Positions 21,710 to 31,617 of a stretch of 64,000 bases of DNA are shown one piece after another; the stretch's first letter is position 1; every line of letters begins with the position of its first letter. The notes under the pieces are model-generated. The model was not told where the DNA came from and did no database searches. It worked only from the letters and a program-made list of their open reading frames with translations. Made by a program: the position numbers and the translations under genes. This DNA is from Chalara sp. BL73 (lineage: Eukaryota; Ascomycota; Leotiomycetes; Helotiales): assembly GCA_918026815.1 (NCBI GenBank), contig CAKJVC010000037.1:1-64000 (forward strand). Reading direction: 5' to 3'.

Positions 21710-22742
21710 GCGGTGATGCAATGGGCTGGAATGAGCAGGGCGTTGGTGCCCATGGATGTGGCCAATGAAATCAAAGAGATCAGATGAAATATCATCATCA
21801 ATCAGATAGCTTATGTAGCACCGGCGTTGAGCTTCTGTACTTTACATACGCTCTCATCAACGATGAACAATTTTTCCCTACCAAAAGAAGATTGCAACAG
21901 CCTCATTCCAGGATTTCCTTGCCTTATTCAGTAAACCAATTTCCCCAACCTACCCATCTATATAATATAGTAATTTCTCCCGGAATATCCGTCACTGTCA
22001 TATGATGTCCACTAGTTTTCCTGTTTATGTGACATCCCATCAAAAATGTCTGAACCGTCCGAGCCTTCGGCGGCACGTCGGGGCGAGGTAAAACTCTCCT
22101 TCAAGCCTACGAGAAGGCTGAACCTCATCTCAAACACCCAAAAATAAAAGCCACCCCTCCCATCCCATCCTACACCAACGAAAAACCGCGCCACGAAACA
22201 AAAAACCACAGAACCAAAGAAAGATCCCACTCACACTCAGACAAAACCACAAACACGCCATCAACCACACCAACACAGCAGGCAGCACACCTCAAGCACG
22301 CCACAAGCAAAAAAATAAAACGAACTCTTACAACCTACCTGATTGGCCCAACGCACACATCTCGCACATTTGTCGCACATCGCATCGAGGGACGCTGCAT
22401 AAGGGGCAAAAAAACCTCAACGGCTGTGATTGGTCCAAAATGAACTTTTCATCCCTTTTGTTGCACGTCTGCGAACGGGGACACGACCGAGCACGAGCGA
22501 GATATCTGATTGATGATCATGATTTAATTCACCTGTGGAAGGGGGAGAAGGAGAAGGAGAAGGGAGCCGTGATTGGCTAGTTGGATGGGTGGGTGGGAAA
22601 ACGGGAGGTTTGTTGCGCGTCTGCGATAGAATCAATTTACGATCTGCAACAAAACGATAGATGTGGAGGTAGGTGTGATTGGTTGGGGAGGGGACGAACG
22701 AGATGTCACGTGTTGTATTGTTTTTTTTGGGGGTCTTCCCAC

Positions 22743-23048
22743 CTTTGAATGTGAGATTTGAGAGGATTGCCTGTGTTGGGAGGGGCCACATGCTCACTTT
22801 ATTCTCAGCGAGGTAACGAATCGTGCCAAAGTACGAGATGTAACCTTTGGCTGAGAACTGAACTGTGCGTTTGTAAGTACCCCTTTCTGGGTTTTGAAGT
22901 ACGAGGTGGGGTATTATAGTTGACTTGTTCCAATATATCGGAGTATCTAATTCCTTATCTTTAGTTTCTGTCCACTTTTGCAGTTTCTTTGCGCCATCAA
23001 ACTTAGCCAAGTTGACGGGAAGGTCCCCATGAACAGTCACTTTCAATC
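22743..23048 (-). pseudogene. protein-like exon or gene relic of unknown function
   Basis: About 100 codons read through a protein-like sequence (KVTVHGDLPVNLAKFDG..., FSAKGYISYFGTIRYLAENK). It is bounded by a possible acceptor CTGTAG at 23049 and a weak donor GTGGGA at 22742. No ATG begins the frame and I could not find a matching neighbouring exon. I do not recognise the family. It may be a relic, or one exon of a gene whose other exons I cannot see. Confidence 0.25.
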
Positions 23049-23441
23049 TACAGCGTAGTTTGGGATCGGTGAAAAGTAGTTCAGAAAGAGTTTGCTGCTA
23101 GAGAAAGGAATACAAGAGAGCCTTCTGTCTTGAGGCGTATGATATATCTGCAATACTCAACTAGTCGTAGCACACTTTTTCACTCTATTGAAGTCTGTTT
23201 CGAGACGGCGAGAGCACATGTGAATATTCACCGCCGGGAACTCCTATTGCGAGGCTCGGAGAACTACGAAGCAGCCTTCAACCCTTTTTATTTTCGTTCA
23301 TAGAAGATGATGGATTACCGTCAAAACAAGATGTCGGCATGCCCGATCCGATGAGAAGTAAGCCACACGTACGGCCCAGTCGGTTAAATGTTAATCCGAG
23401 AAAACGTCAACCGAGAAGGCAGGTGAGAGACCAGTGCCGGT

Positions 23442-23454
23442 GGGGGGGGGGGGG
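23442..23454. repeat. poly-G tract (13 G)
   Basis: An uninterrupted run of 13 G follows GTGCCGGT. Its true length is uncertain in most sequencing chemistries. Confidence 0.9.
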
Positions 23455-23732
23455 ATATTGAGCATGGGATCAACGGGGTACCCGTGATGGGCACAATTGA
23501 AATTCTGTTACTGTTATGATGTGTATCCCATGGTTATGACTAAGTTGAAAAGAAGGAAGAAGAAAAAGAAGAGGAAAAAGGAAAAACGGCCGACCAAGCA
23601 GGTATTTCGATCTCCATAGAAAGTGAAAGCAGAGCAAAGTAAAACAAAAATAAAAATAAAATATTGACGTTGTGATATGGATGATGGTCTGGAACCATAA
23701 TGTAGTTTTAAGTTTAGTCAACAAAGTCCACG

Positions 23733-23746
23733 CTAGCGGCCGCTAG
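23733..23746. repeat. 14-bp perfect palindrome containing a NotI site
   Basis: CTAGCGGCCGCTAG is its own reverse complement and overlaps NheI and NotI recognition sequences; a SmaI-type CCCGGG follows 10 bases later. It lies about 190 bases upstream of the start codon at 23938. It may be a natural regulatory palindrome (a CGG/CCG inverted pair is the typical Zn2Cys6 target) or a cloning-derived sequence. Confidence 0.6.
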
Positions 23747-23937
23747 TGCCATCGCCCGGGTGGATGTTCGCAGGCAGATCCAAAGCAAAATCCAAATCTG
23801 AAAAAGGTTAAACCCTAATAAACGATTTCACCCAAAATCTAACTTCCAATCTATCTAACCTTGGCAGCGATATGCCCACATCTTAAGCACCGTTTCCTAC
23901 CGTTCATTCCCGATTCATTCTGCAAATTCCGGCAGCA

Positions 23938-25929
23938 ATGGACGAATCCACCCGCCTAGTCGCAGATCTGCAGCGCAAACTCGCCGAGCTGGACCATAAG
24001 GTCTACCAATATCGTTCCGACATGGTCGAAGAATTTCAGAAATATGCCAACAGCCTGCTCCATGGTGTCCCTCAAGATATATCCAGCAATGTTTCCTCCA
24101 CCATCGCCTCCAAATTTAGCAGCTATAGCCACCTTTATCCGCCCACAAATGCGATTGACTCATCTGCCAATTCAGGCACCAGCAGGGTCCCAGTCGCAGA
24201 CAAGGTCAATGCTGGAGGCGCGACCATTGATCCCGTCCAAGCATCGCGACGCCTCAGCAACGACAGTGAACCCTTCAGCCGCAGTCCTCATGCACGAGAG
24301 GCTGAGTTTAGAGGACTCTTTACCCCCAGCTTCTTACCACTCTTAGACAGCACCAGTCGTCACAACCACGCAGGTATTCAGGATATGGTGTCGCCAGCAA
24401 TTGATAAAGGGAAGGGCAAGGAAATGGACACGGTGGAGGAACATGTAGGGGTCGACGCTGGCAGTAGTATTATACGATCTCTAGCAGCATCACCAGAGAT
24501 CCCACGGCCAAGAAAACCCGTCAGAAAGAACACAGATGAAGTTTCCATCCTTTCCGATACCTCCGACTACCCTTTAAGAAGCGCTCTCCGAACATCTTCC
24601 AACTCCTCCGCTCACAGCCCGGGTCTGCCTCGTCGAGTTCGGTTTGAAGTGCATGGCGGAGAAGTACTTCCTGGAGAATCTGATCCTAAGTTTGAGGCGA
24701 CCACAGCTGAGAATGGCATTCTCATGATTGAAGATGGACTTGCTGATAAGGATGGGGATGCTGGATCTTTTACATTTGGCAGCGGCGAGGACTCGCCTCC
24801 GCCAAAGAAAAGACTATCTGCTTCTGAAAAGCTACGAGCTCTGTCAAGGAAGCCACTAGAAGATGACACGACGTGGACCACGGTGACACCGCCTCCCGAG
24901 GAACTGATTCCAGAGGACATTGATGAAGACGGAGACGACAACCACGCCAGTTTCGGCCACATTGAAAAGGTGCAACCAGCACCAATAGCCAAGACCTCGT
25001 TTCCGGGAAACTCTCTGGAAGATCAAACTTTCAAGCCAGAACCAGAGTTAGAGCCAGAGCCAGAATATGAGTCCGAGACTGAAGAAGAAATCATGATTGC
25101 GCCTAAGCGCAAATACGCCTCTCCAGCCGCAAGCATGGCCCCCTCGCCATCAGCAAGCAATTTTATGAAGCCTCCTACAATATCCAAAAGCGCAGGACGA
25201 TCCGTCAAGACTGAGCCTACCTCAATCGAGACAGGCATCAAGGGAGCTGAGTCCACTCAAGCTGAGGTCAAAACTGTGGTTCCAGGGGACTCCAAGACCG
25301 TCGAAGAGAAATATTTGGGTGATCTGCCCTTTGATTTTGATGAGAACGATGGAGATTTTGAGTTCCCATTGAAGAAGAATGAGATTTTGGTGAGCGAGAT
25401 GCAGGAGGAACCAGAGTCCGAGCCCGAGACCGAGTCTGTCACTTCACACGATACTAGTGGTGGTGTTGCACTTTCAGCCTATTCTCAGTCACCCGCCCGT
25501 CACATCTTATCGCGCTCTGCACAGGCACGAAGTCAACCCGAGTCCGACACCCCCATCTCCAGAAGCAAAAAAGTCAACGCATGGCATGGGATCTTCCCTG
25601 ACCCAGTCATTGACCCAGAAATCTTGAAGGAGGCAGAGAAGATGGGCAACGTACACTCCTTTTTTGGTAGCATACACGACCGGACAGGTTTTGAGGAAGC
25701 TGATATCCAGTCTTTTAAGGAAAGCTTTCGCGGTGGAGGCAGTTTCCGAGGAGAGCCGAAGAGTTTGATAGAGCGTATGATCATGGATGAGCTGTTGGAA
25801 CGGGGTGAGGGTGGTGAGGAACTGAAGTCAGTTACTCGAGTTAAAGGAGCTGTGGGCGAAAAGGGCGGGAGCAAGGGACGTGCGACCAAAAGGGGCGAGC
25901 ACAAAGGAAAGGACAAGGAAAGTGCTTGA
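23938..25929 (+). CDS. large disordered protein of unknown function, probably nuclear (663 aa)
   Basis: I do not recognise a named family. Residues 1-45 (STRLVADLQRKLAELDHKVY...) form a predicted coiled coil. Residues of about 50-540 are rich in Ser, Pro, Glu and Lys, with acidic runs (PEPELEPEPEYESETEEE), a PKRKYASP basic motif and repeated SP sites, which suggests a phosphorylated disordered scaffold. The C-terminal 110 residues look conserved and folded: VNAWHGIFPDPVIDPEILKE, FFGSIHDRTGFEEADIQSFK, then SLIERMIMDELLERGEGG. The last 30 residues are Lys/Gly-rich. The frame is a single exon, and the ATG at 23938 is the first in frame. Chromatin or cytoskeletal association is speculation from composition only. 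Confidence 0.75.
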   Translation: MDESTRLVADLQRKLAELDHKVYQYRSDMVEEFQKYANSLLHGVPQDISSNVSSTIASKFSSYSHLYPPTNAIDSSANSGTSRVPVADKVNAGGATIDPVQASRRLSNDSEPFSRSPHAREAEFRGLFTPSFLPLLDSTSRHNHAGIQDMVSPAIDKGKGKEMDTVEEHVGVDAGSSIIRSLAASPEIPRPRKPVRKNTDEVSILSDTSDYPLRSALRTSSNSSAHSPGLPRRVRFEVHGGEVLPGESDPKFEATTAENGILMIEDGLADKDGDAGSFTFGSGEDSPPPKKRLSASEKLRALSRKPLEDDTTWTTVTPPPEELIPEDIDEDGDDNHASFGHIEKVQPAPIAKTSFPGNSLEDQTFKPEPELEPEPEYESETEEEIMIAPKRKYASPAASMAPSPSASNFMKPPTISKSAGRSVKTEPTSIETGIKGAESTQAEVKTVVPGDSKTVEEKYLGDLPFDFDENDGDFEFPLKKNEILVSEMQEEPESEPETESVTSHDTSGGVALSAYSQSPARHILSRSAQARSQPESDTPISRSKKVNAWHGIFPDPVIDPEILKEAEKMGNVHSFFGSIHDRTGFEEADIQSFKESFRGGGSFRGEPKSLIERMIMDELLERGEGGEELKSVTRVKGAVGEKGGSKGRATKRGEHKGKDKESA

Positions 25930-26415
25930 TCACATGTAAAAAGCACGAGAGATCAGGTTCTGTACATAGTAGCTATCACAATGGGCATCGGCATGAGGCA
26001 TAGATTTATAGCATAGTTAGCAGGCAAATGCATGGCGTTCCACTTTGTCTTGTTTGTGATTTGTCGCAAATGTATGAAATGCTCTGATACATTCAGCTCA
26101 ACACGAAGCGCTCTGTTCTGTTCTCGCGCTTCAAGGACGTGTGAATGGTTCACAAGCTGCGAGGCATATAAGTCGAGCGTTAATTTTGATCTCCGTACTA
26201 ATCGATAGCGTTTTCCAATGCGTTGTTCATCGTCAAACATCAAACATATCAACTTGCCAAATTCCGGCATCATTCCATGGCATAAGGTTGCATAGCAAAT
26301 AGACATCCTACGATATTGCGCATGTTATATCTGGGATGAGCCAAAATCAACCAAATAAAAACAGAGTAAATCCAGGTAAATCGCTGCCCTTTCATGCCCT
26401 TCCCCGACAACCTCA
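25930..26415. other. convergent 3' spacer
   Basis: 486 bases lie between stop codons of the disordered protein (+) and the GFA-type gene (-). I see no gene or RNA. Confidence 0.55.
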
Positions 26416-27295
26416 TCAATACATCCCCCCCGCATACGGCATTCCCGTATCCTCACCCACCTCCTCCAAGCAATCCAGATACTGAATCCAACCCTTCTCA
26501 TGCCACTCCCTGAGATCGAGGCCCTCCTGGCGCGCATCGAGCGTCGTGGCGTTGATGCTCAGGTAGCAGCGTAAGCCGCTGGATTCCCGCCAGTTTTCGC
26601 CGGAGAGGCAAAGAGAGGGGGCCCAGATTTTCTGCTCGTGCGTTGCTGGCGCGGGCGCTGCTGTTGAGGCGATGGAGGCGGAGGAGGTTGAAGGGTCGGG
26701 GGTGGCGCGTGTGGTGATGTGGCCCTCGCCCATGAAAGCGAAGCAGCGCACGCCGCAGCGGGAGCAAAAATACCAGTGGATCTGGCCTTCGAAGCATGTG
26801 TAATCGAGGAGGCCGTCTGGCGCTGCGAGTTTGTCAGGATTGACTGCTCTTCATAGATATCCGCATCTTTCATGATCTCATAAAATTTGCATGTGGCTTG
26901 CGAGCGAGGGCCTGAGATATCCTCCAAAGCCGCAGCAAAGAAGCACAGCACGAGCCGCTCCGTGTTGTTCTTTTCCATCCGCTTATTCAAGGACAGTACT
27001 TACAGCCAATCTTAATCCCGCCAACCGCGATCCCCTCTCCCTTCGCCACCCCATCTTGATCTGCATCCTTAGCAATAGGGCTCAACAACGCAAAGTCCTC
27101 CGTAGCCTGCGGGACTCGGACATGAAAAATGCCCATCTTCTGACAGGTCGTACAGTTGCATTTGTAGATCCTGATTGTGGACGATGGAGAAGGGGCCGGG
27201 ACGGTGGGAGGCAACGCAAGGTAGACGATGTATTTGGTGAGGCCGCAGTGGCAAGAGCCGGTGTATGGCCTGCGGGTGGAAGCAGTGGTGGACAT
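26416..27295 (-). CDS. GFA/CENP-V-type zinc protein, glutathione-dependent formaldehyde-activating enzyme-like (239 aa)
   Basis: Members bind zinc through paired CxC and CxxC motifs, and the founding enzyme condenses formaldehyde with glutathione. Exon 1 at 27295-27004 encodes GSCHCGLTKY and YKCNCTTCQK; exon 2 at 26843-26416 encodes LLDYTCFEGQIHWYFCSRCG and VRCFAFMGEG. The intron has a perfect GTAAGT donor and a GAGCAG acceptor. It is about 160 nt, longer than its neighbours. The join gives GIKIGFNPDKLAAPDGLLDY in frame. The C-terminal half carries an Ala/Ser-rich insertion (TPDPSTSSASIASTAAPAPA) and ends in an aromatic, acidic tail. Fungal genomes carry many such paralogues, and the actual substrate here is unknown. 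Confidence 0.85.
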
Positions 27296-27962
27296 TCTGG
27301 AGTGAATTGCTGGAGGGATTTAGTTGGAGCTGGAAGACGAATATAGATTGTGTGAGGGGAAAGCGGGGTGAGGCGACGAGATGGGTAATTTTTGTGAAAA
27401 CGTGCTTAGCTATACTTCTTATATTTAAACGCCCACGCCCGGTCAGATACGCTCGGGTGAGCTGTCGAGCTTGATTGTGGTCAGAAGAAGGGCGTAGGGC
27501 TCAGCAATGACGACATGTATGAAAAGTATAAGATATCAAATCCACCATGTGTCACTCAAACGTAACATTCATCGGAGCAGGATGTCCGTCGCGTATAGAA
27601 TAAGATGGCGTCGAATCGGAAAGATATCCATCCGCTCCTTAAGGGGTGGTGGTACGCGTGATCCCGTGACTACTCTACAGGTGGGTGATATTGTGGAGAC
27701 CGTCCCTGACTTTAGCGAAGGAGAGGATAGAGGCGCTACTTGGTGTGTGTTCTGTTTGTGTAACAAAGTCTTCCATGTCCACAGATGATCGGGTAGTTCG
27801 AGAATTACAATTACCGCTCGAACTCAATTATAGAAGCTGTGCTTATCTTGACCTTCTGCTTCATAGGGACATAACATCACTTATTTTCCGTACCGCTGTG
27901 GATTCTATGAATTGTTATGTGGCATACGAAGTAGACAGTTCCAAATGAAACTGGCAGATCCT
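27296..27962. other. promoter of the GFA gene and 3' flank of the HET gene
   Basis: This 667-base region has no supported gene. A TATA-like stretch (CTTATATTTAAACG) lies near 27418-27431, about 125 bases upstream of the GFA start codon on the minus strand. Confidence 0.5.
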
Positions 27963-29363
27963 TCAACTCTTTTTAGGTCCTACATCTTCTACCCAACTGT
28001 TCATCTCATCTGGGACTGCCAGTAACCTTTTCCACATATATTCCGTAACTCCCAAATATCTTTTTATGTTATCCAACCCTTGAATATTCACTTTACCAGA
28101 ACTATCAAACAGTTCAACTTCTCCAAATCCTATCACTTTTGGAGAAAAAGGGTTCAGTGTTGATGCACAGCGATTAATCCAGGCAATCACATCAAACATC
28201 AAATCAGCTCCTCTTCCTCTAATGACGCATTTACCATAATGATTACGCGAGGTCCGTATCCAGATAGAAATTCCATCTTCATAGCTGAAGTCAACCTTGA
28301 GTCCCAATCTAGGATTGAGATCTATGTTAAAGGTTCGAACTGCCGCTTCTACGTTCATCTGAGCATACGTTGATCCATAAGAATGTTCATCAAGATGATG
28401 CTTGACTAGACGCTTGACCGTAGCCGACGTAGAACGAGAATAGTCAACAGGGACAGCCTCGCGACAGCAGGTTGCAACAAGGTTGCGGGTTGCAAAAATT
28501 CTATCACTGGGGTTCTGGCACGTTGCCATATAAAAATCCGATATGAGGTCCAGCGCATATTTTGATGTTGTGTTCATTTTTTCCATCTGCATAAGCTTGA
28601 ATGGCAACGACGCCATGACATAATTGTAGACGTCCCCATGGTAGAACAGCGGGTTGTTGGAAATACAGCAAAGTTTATCCCATCCGATGACTAGAGGGCC
28701 ACACTGAATAGACTTTTTCGAAGCCAGAACGACTTCCTGCATGATCCAGGCTCTGTACCAATATGAACGAAGCAACAGAGCATAAACTCCCATCATCAGC
28801 CTATCAGACCAAAACTGTGATGGAATCTTTTTGGGAGCGATATTGTCGTCGGTATCTAGCTCATGGAGCCGACGAATCAATCTGAAAGTCTCGGCATCGG
28901 AAGGGAAATTATCGCCTAAATCTTCATGTTCTCTCCCAAGCCAGATAACAACATTTGCCGCCTGCCGATAGATATCTCCCATGAATTGAACTTGATGATT
29001 CCTCTCCTTGATGCTGCTCTGATTAATGCATAGTGCATCAATCCAAATGGTCCTAGTCGTCTCTTTCCTCAAATAATGCAAAGCCCACCAAAGATTCTCA
29101 CGAACTTGTCGAACCTCCCCATTGATACGAACCGAGAATGAGGCACCAGGTCCGTTTTTGGGTCCCCACTCGTATGATAAGGCTTCATAAACTGGATTTT
29201 TAGAAAGATTGGCTAGCACAAGCTCTCCTTCAATCAGGTCCTCAGCGGGCGAGGCATGCGCTTCCAATTGACGAGACGAGGAAGGAAGCAATTTAAAAAG
29301 ACGTATTTGGGATTTGGAGCGGTCCAGAGAAATATAGAATGGGGCTGAAGCACGCTTCCGCAT
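27963..29363 (-). CDS. HET-domain (heterokaryon incompatibility) protein (466 aa)
   Basis: HET domains trigger growth arrest or cell death when incompatible fungal cells fuse, and also occur as effector domains of fungal innate-immunity receptors. The canonical blocks are visible: IRLFKLLPSS near the start, VYEALSYEWG around residue 59, TIWIDALCINQ around 105, HQVQFMGDIYRQAANVVIWL around 120-140, and WYRAWIMQEVVLA around 205. The C-terminal 230 residues have the usual divergent extension (FYMATCQNPSDRIFAT, VPVDYS). The gene is a single open exon. The ATG at 29363 gives an N-terminus of typical length, but a further upstream start cannot be excluded. This is the first of three HET-domain genes in 16 kb. 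Confidence 0.88.
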   Translation of the reverse strand: MRKRASAPFYISLDRSKSQIRLFKLLPSSSRQLEAHASPAEDLIEGELVLANLSKNPVYEALSYEWGPKNGPGASFSVRINGEVRQVRENLWWALHYLRKETTRTIWIDALCINQSSIKERNHQVQFMGDIYRQAANVVIWLGREHEDLGDNFPSDAETFRLIRRLHELDTDDNIAPKKIPSQFWSDRLMMGVYALLLRSYWYRAWIMQEVVLASKKSIQCGPLVIGWDKLCCISNNPLFYHGDVYNYVMASLPFKLMQMEKMNTTSKYALDLISDFYMATCQNPSDRIFATRNLVATCCREAVPVDYSRSTSATVKRLVKHHLDEHSYGSTYAQMNVEAAVRTFNIDLNPRLGLKVDFSYEDGISIWIRTSRNHYGKCVIRGRGADLMFDVIAWINRCASTLNPFSPKVIGFGEVELFDSSGKVNIQGLDNIKRYLGVTEYMWKRLLAVPDEMNSWVEDVGPKKS

Positions 29364-30275
29364 AGCGTTGTCCCGCTTGTAGAGACTCCGTATTGAAAGG
29401 AGGCGCAGGCAGCAAAGCTATGCAATATCTCTAGCCCTTGCGCACCGTTGTACTGTACATTAAACCATTGTCAAATATTCCTCAAAATAAAAGGACTATT
29501 GAAAGGGCGGAATGAATAATGACATTGTGCGAGGCTAGACAACAACTTTGTAGTCGTGTCCGTGGGCATCGAGCACAGCCTCACTTGTGTCACGGTTGCA
29601 CCATAGGCTTGGCATCATCAACTTGGCGACCATCTATCTAAGCAACATCACAAGTTGTAGAGGGTCTCAAAGCTAAATCAAGATGAGAATGGGAGGCTTT
29701 TCTAAAGATGGTGAAAGAATGACAATTCCGACGTCCGTCTCTTTGGATAACGGTTGGATGACTCGGTATATATCGCACGAAACAACAGTAGTCAACGCTG
29801 ACTTCACAATAGTTTTAAATAGGTTTAATTTAACAATTGCTATAATTTTAGTTTATTGGGATTTCTGGAGGTTAGGTCCGGCATAGTAAAAGTAGAATAC
29901 GTTGAGGGTCAGTGGCAAGTCTCCGGCCTATTCGATGTAAGACTGGATATACTTCATCAGCGATAACTTCCCAAAGCCTGCTTTTCCACCCGCCCCAATA
30001 GCAGCCAGAGCCATAGCGAAGCCACTGGGCCAGACTGTCCACTTCTGATGACCTGGGTTAGTATTCTTAGCGCTCCTCATTGGGAATCCTTATATTTTTA
30101 AGCCAATTAAAACTTTCGTACATCAGCTAACTTCGGCTTCTTAGTATTACGGAGCGTATAGTATGGCATTAGATTTTTATATTAATACTACCTATTTTAT
30201 AGAAATCTCATTCTAAATACCCCCCTCAACCTTCACAGGTCCCCGGATATTATGATGGCCGCAGCTCTTCAGGTA
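29364..30275. other. gene-poor, partly AT-rich spacer
   Basis: The 5' flank of the HET gene (29364-29680) is followed by AT-rich sequence near 29790-29890 and 30090-30230. I see no gene. The AT-rich blocks may be decayed mobile-element DNA, but no boundaries are visible. Confidence 0.45.
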
Positions 30276-31617
30276 TTATTTATTATCCTCGTATTCTTTC
30301 GTAAACCACTTGTGTCGTAGAACGCTCTGAATATCAATCCGCTCACTGGGTTGATACTTGAGCATTCTCCCAAGCAAGTCTGCCAGGTCATCCACCTCCT
30401 CCTGGCACAGGATCCCGCCTTTCTTGCTAGATGAATCATTCCATGAATCCGCTTCGCCAATCTCTTTTAAGTTGGCTTCTATTGTGACTCTATCCAGCAT
30501 TCCGTCTCCCACTGGTTTCCCATCCCCATCAAAAAAGTTGTCTCTGCAGGCCCACTTACTCCACCAAGGCTCTGGCATTTTCCCCAGAGTCGTCACAATC
30601 TGTTGGGCCACCTCTTCCTCATACCCGCCCATGAATGTCTCGAAAAGCTGATACCCGGCTCTGATTTCGAAAATTGTGCAAGCCAAAGCCCAAATATCTG
30701 TCTTGGTGGATGCTGCGTGGTCGAAATGGCATTCCGGTGCGCAATATGACGCTGGCGTACCAAGGCCGTTTGCCGGGGGAGTTGCGAAGGAGAATGATTC
30801 TCCTAAATCAACGAGGTATATGAACTTCTCCAGGTGATCGGGAACAAGCGTGGTGTAGTCTGTTGGGCAGATGACTGTCGGCGGGACACCAGGTTCTGTC
30901 GCAGGTGTCCCATCGCGGTACAGCACTGCCTCTTCGATGACATCCCCCAGTCTATGTTGTATGTCTTCGTTTGGCCACTGCGATATACCCTCCACTTGGA
31001 AGAGAAGATTTGAAGGTCTAAAATCTGCCCGAGAATCTTAGTGGCAGCGCACTCAACAAATAAACAAGGCTCGCACCTCCATGGCCTAGGCCATTTGAGT
31101 GGAGGAAAGTTAATGCCTCAGTAGCCTGCAGAGCAACAGTTCTGGCAGTCTTTCCACTCAGCCTCCTGGTCTTGGACGTCTTCATGACTTGTCTGATGCT
31201 AGGTCCAAATGGCGGCAGGACTAGGCATAGATGGCGGCCATTTGGCCCGTTGAACCAAAAGTTATCTAGAAGGATCGGGATATGCCCCGTGCCAGGTCCT
31301 TCAAAAGACGATGGCTGGCTCAGGATAAGTTGGAATGTCTCCAGCTCCTTGCTTCGCTCAGAGGCTTCGGTGGCTATGATCTTCAAAGCGACGTTTGACT
31401 TGGTCAACCGGTCTTCTGCAAGCCAAACTACTGCGAAGCCGCCATAGCCTAGCTTATGGATGATTTGGTACCTATCGTTGTGGAATATGTCACCAATCTT
31501 TGTAGGGTGAAATCCTCCCGGTCTGTAGAGTTCTCGATCCTCAACTCCATCTAATAGTCCAATATGGAATTTGAGCATTGGCTCCGGCTGGGGTTTGGGC
31601 TGAGGATTCAGCTCCAC
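30276..31617 (-). CDS. SRPK-like serine/threonine protein kinase (429 aa)
   Basis: Exon 1 at 31617-31077 and exon 2 at 31024-30276 join across a 52-nt intron (GTGCGA donor, GGGCAG acceptor). The kinase fold is complete: glycine loop LGYGGFAVVWLA (residues 56-67), ALKII with Lys79, the catalytic loop HGDFRPSNLLF with Asp181 created exactly at the splice junction, VDLGESF as the DFG equivalent, then YCAPE, DIWALACTIFEI and RIDIQSVLRHKWF. Catalytic-loop Lys is replaced by Arg and DFG by DLG, as often seen in the many fungal SRPK-like paralogues. The family phosphorylates Ser/Arg-rich proteins, but the expanded fungal copies have unknown substrates. It sits between HET genes. Confidence 0.88.

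Larger units (their letters stand above)
21710..23937. other. 2.2 kb gene-poor region with low-complexity and palindromic elements
   Basis: This holds A/C-rich low-complexity sequence (22130-22330), GAAGG-rich repeats (22540-22565), four inverted CCAAT boxes, a poly-G run and a NotI-type palindrome. One protein-like open stretch on the minus strand is listed separately. A leader of the gene at 23938 probably occupies the last 150 bases. Confidence 0.5.

Noticed and set aside
22417..22742. Downstream half of the minus-strand open stretch 22417-23046
   Set aside because: It is low-complexity (Pro/Ser-rich, from GAAGG repeats) and follows a possible intron donor; only the upstream 100 codons look protein-like.
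24044..25946. Several open frames antisense or frame-shifted to the 663-aa gene
   Set aside because: They are shadows of a biased codon composition in the Ser/Pro/Glu-rich gene.
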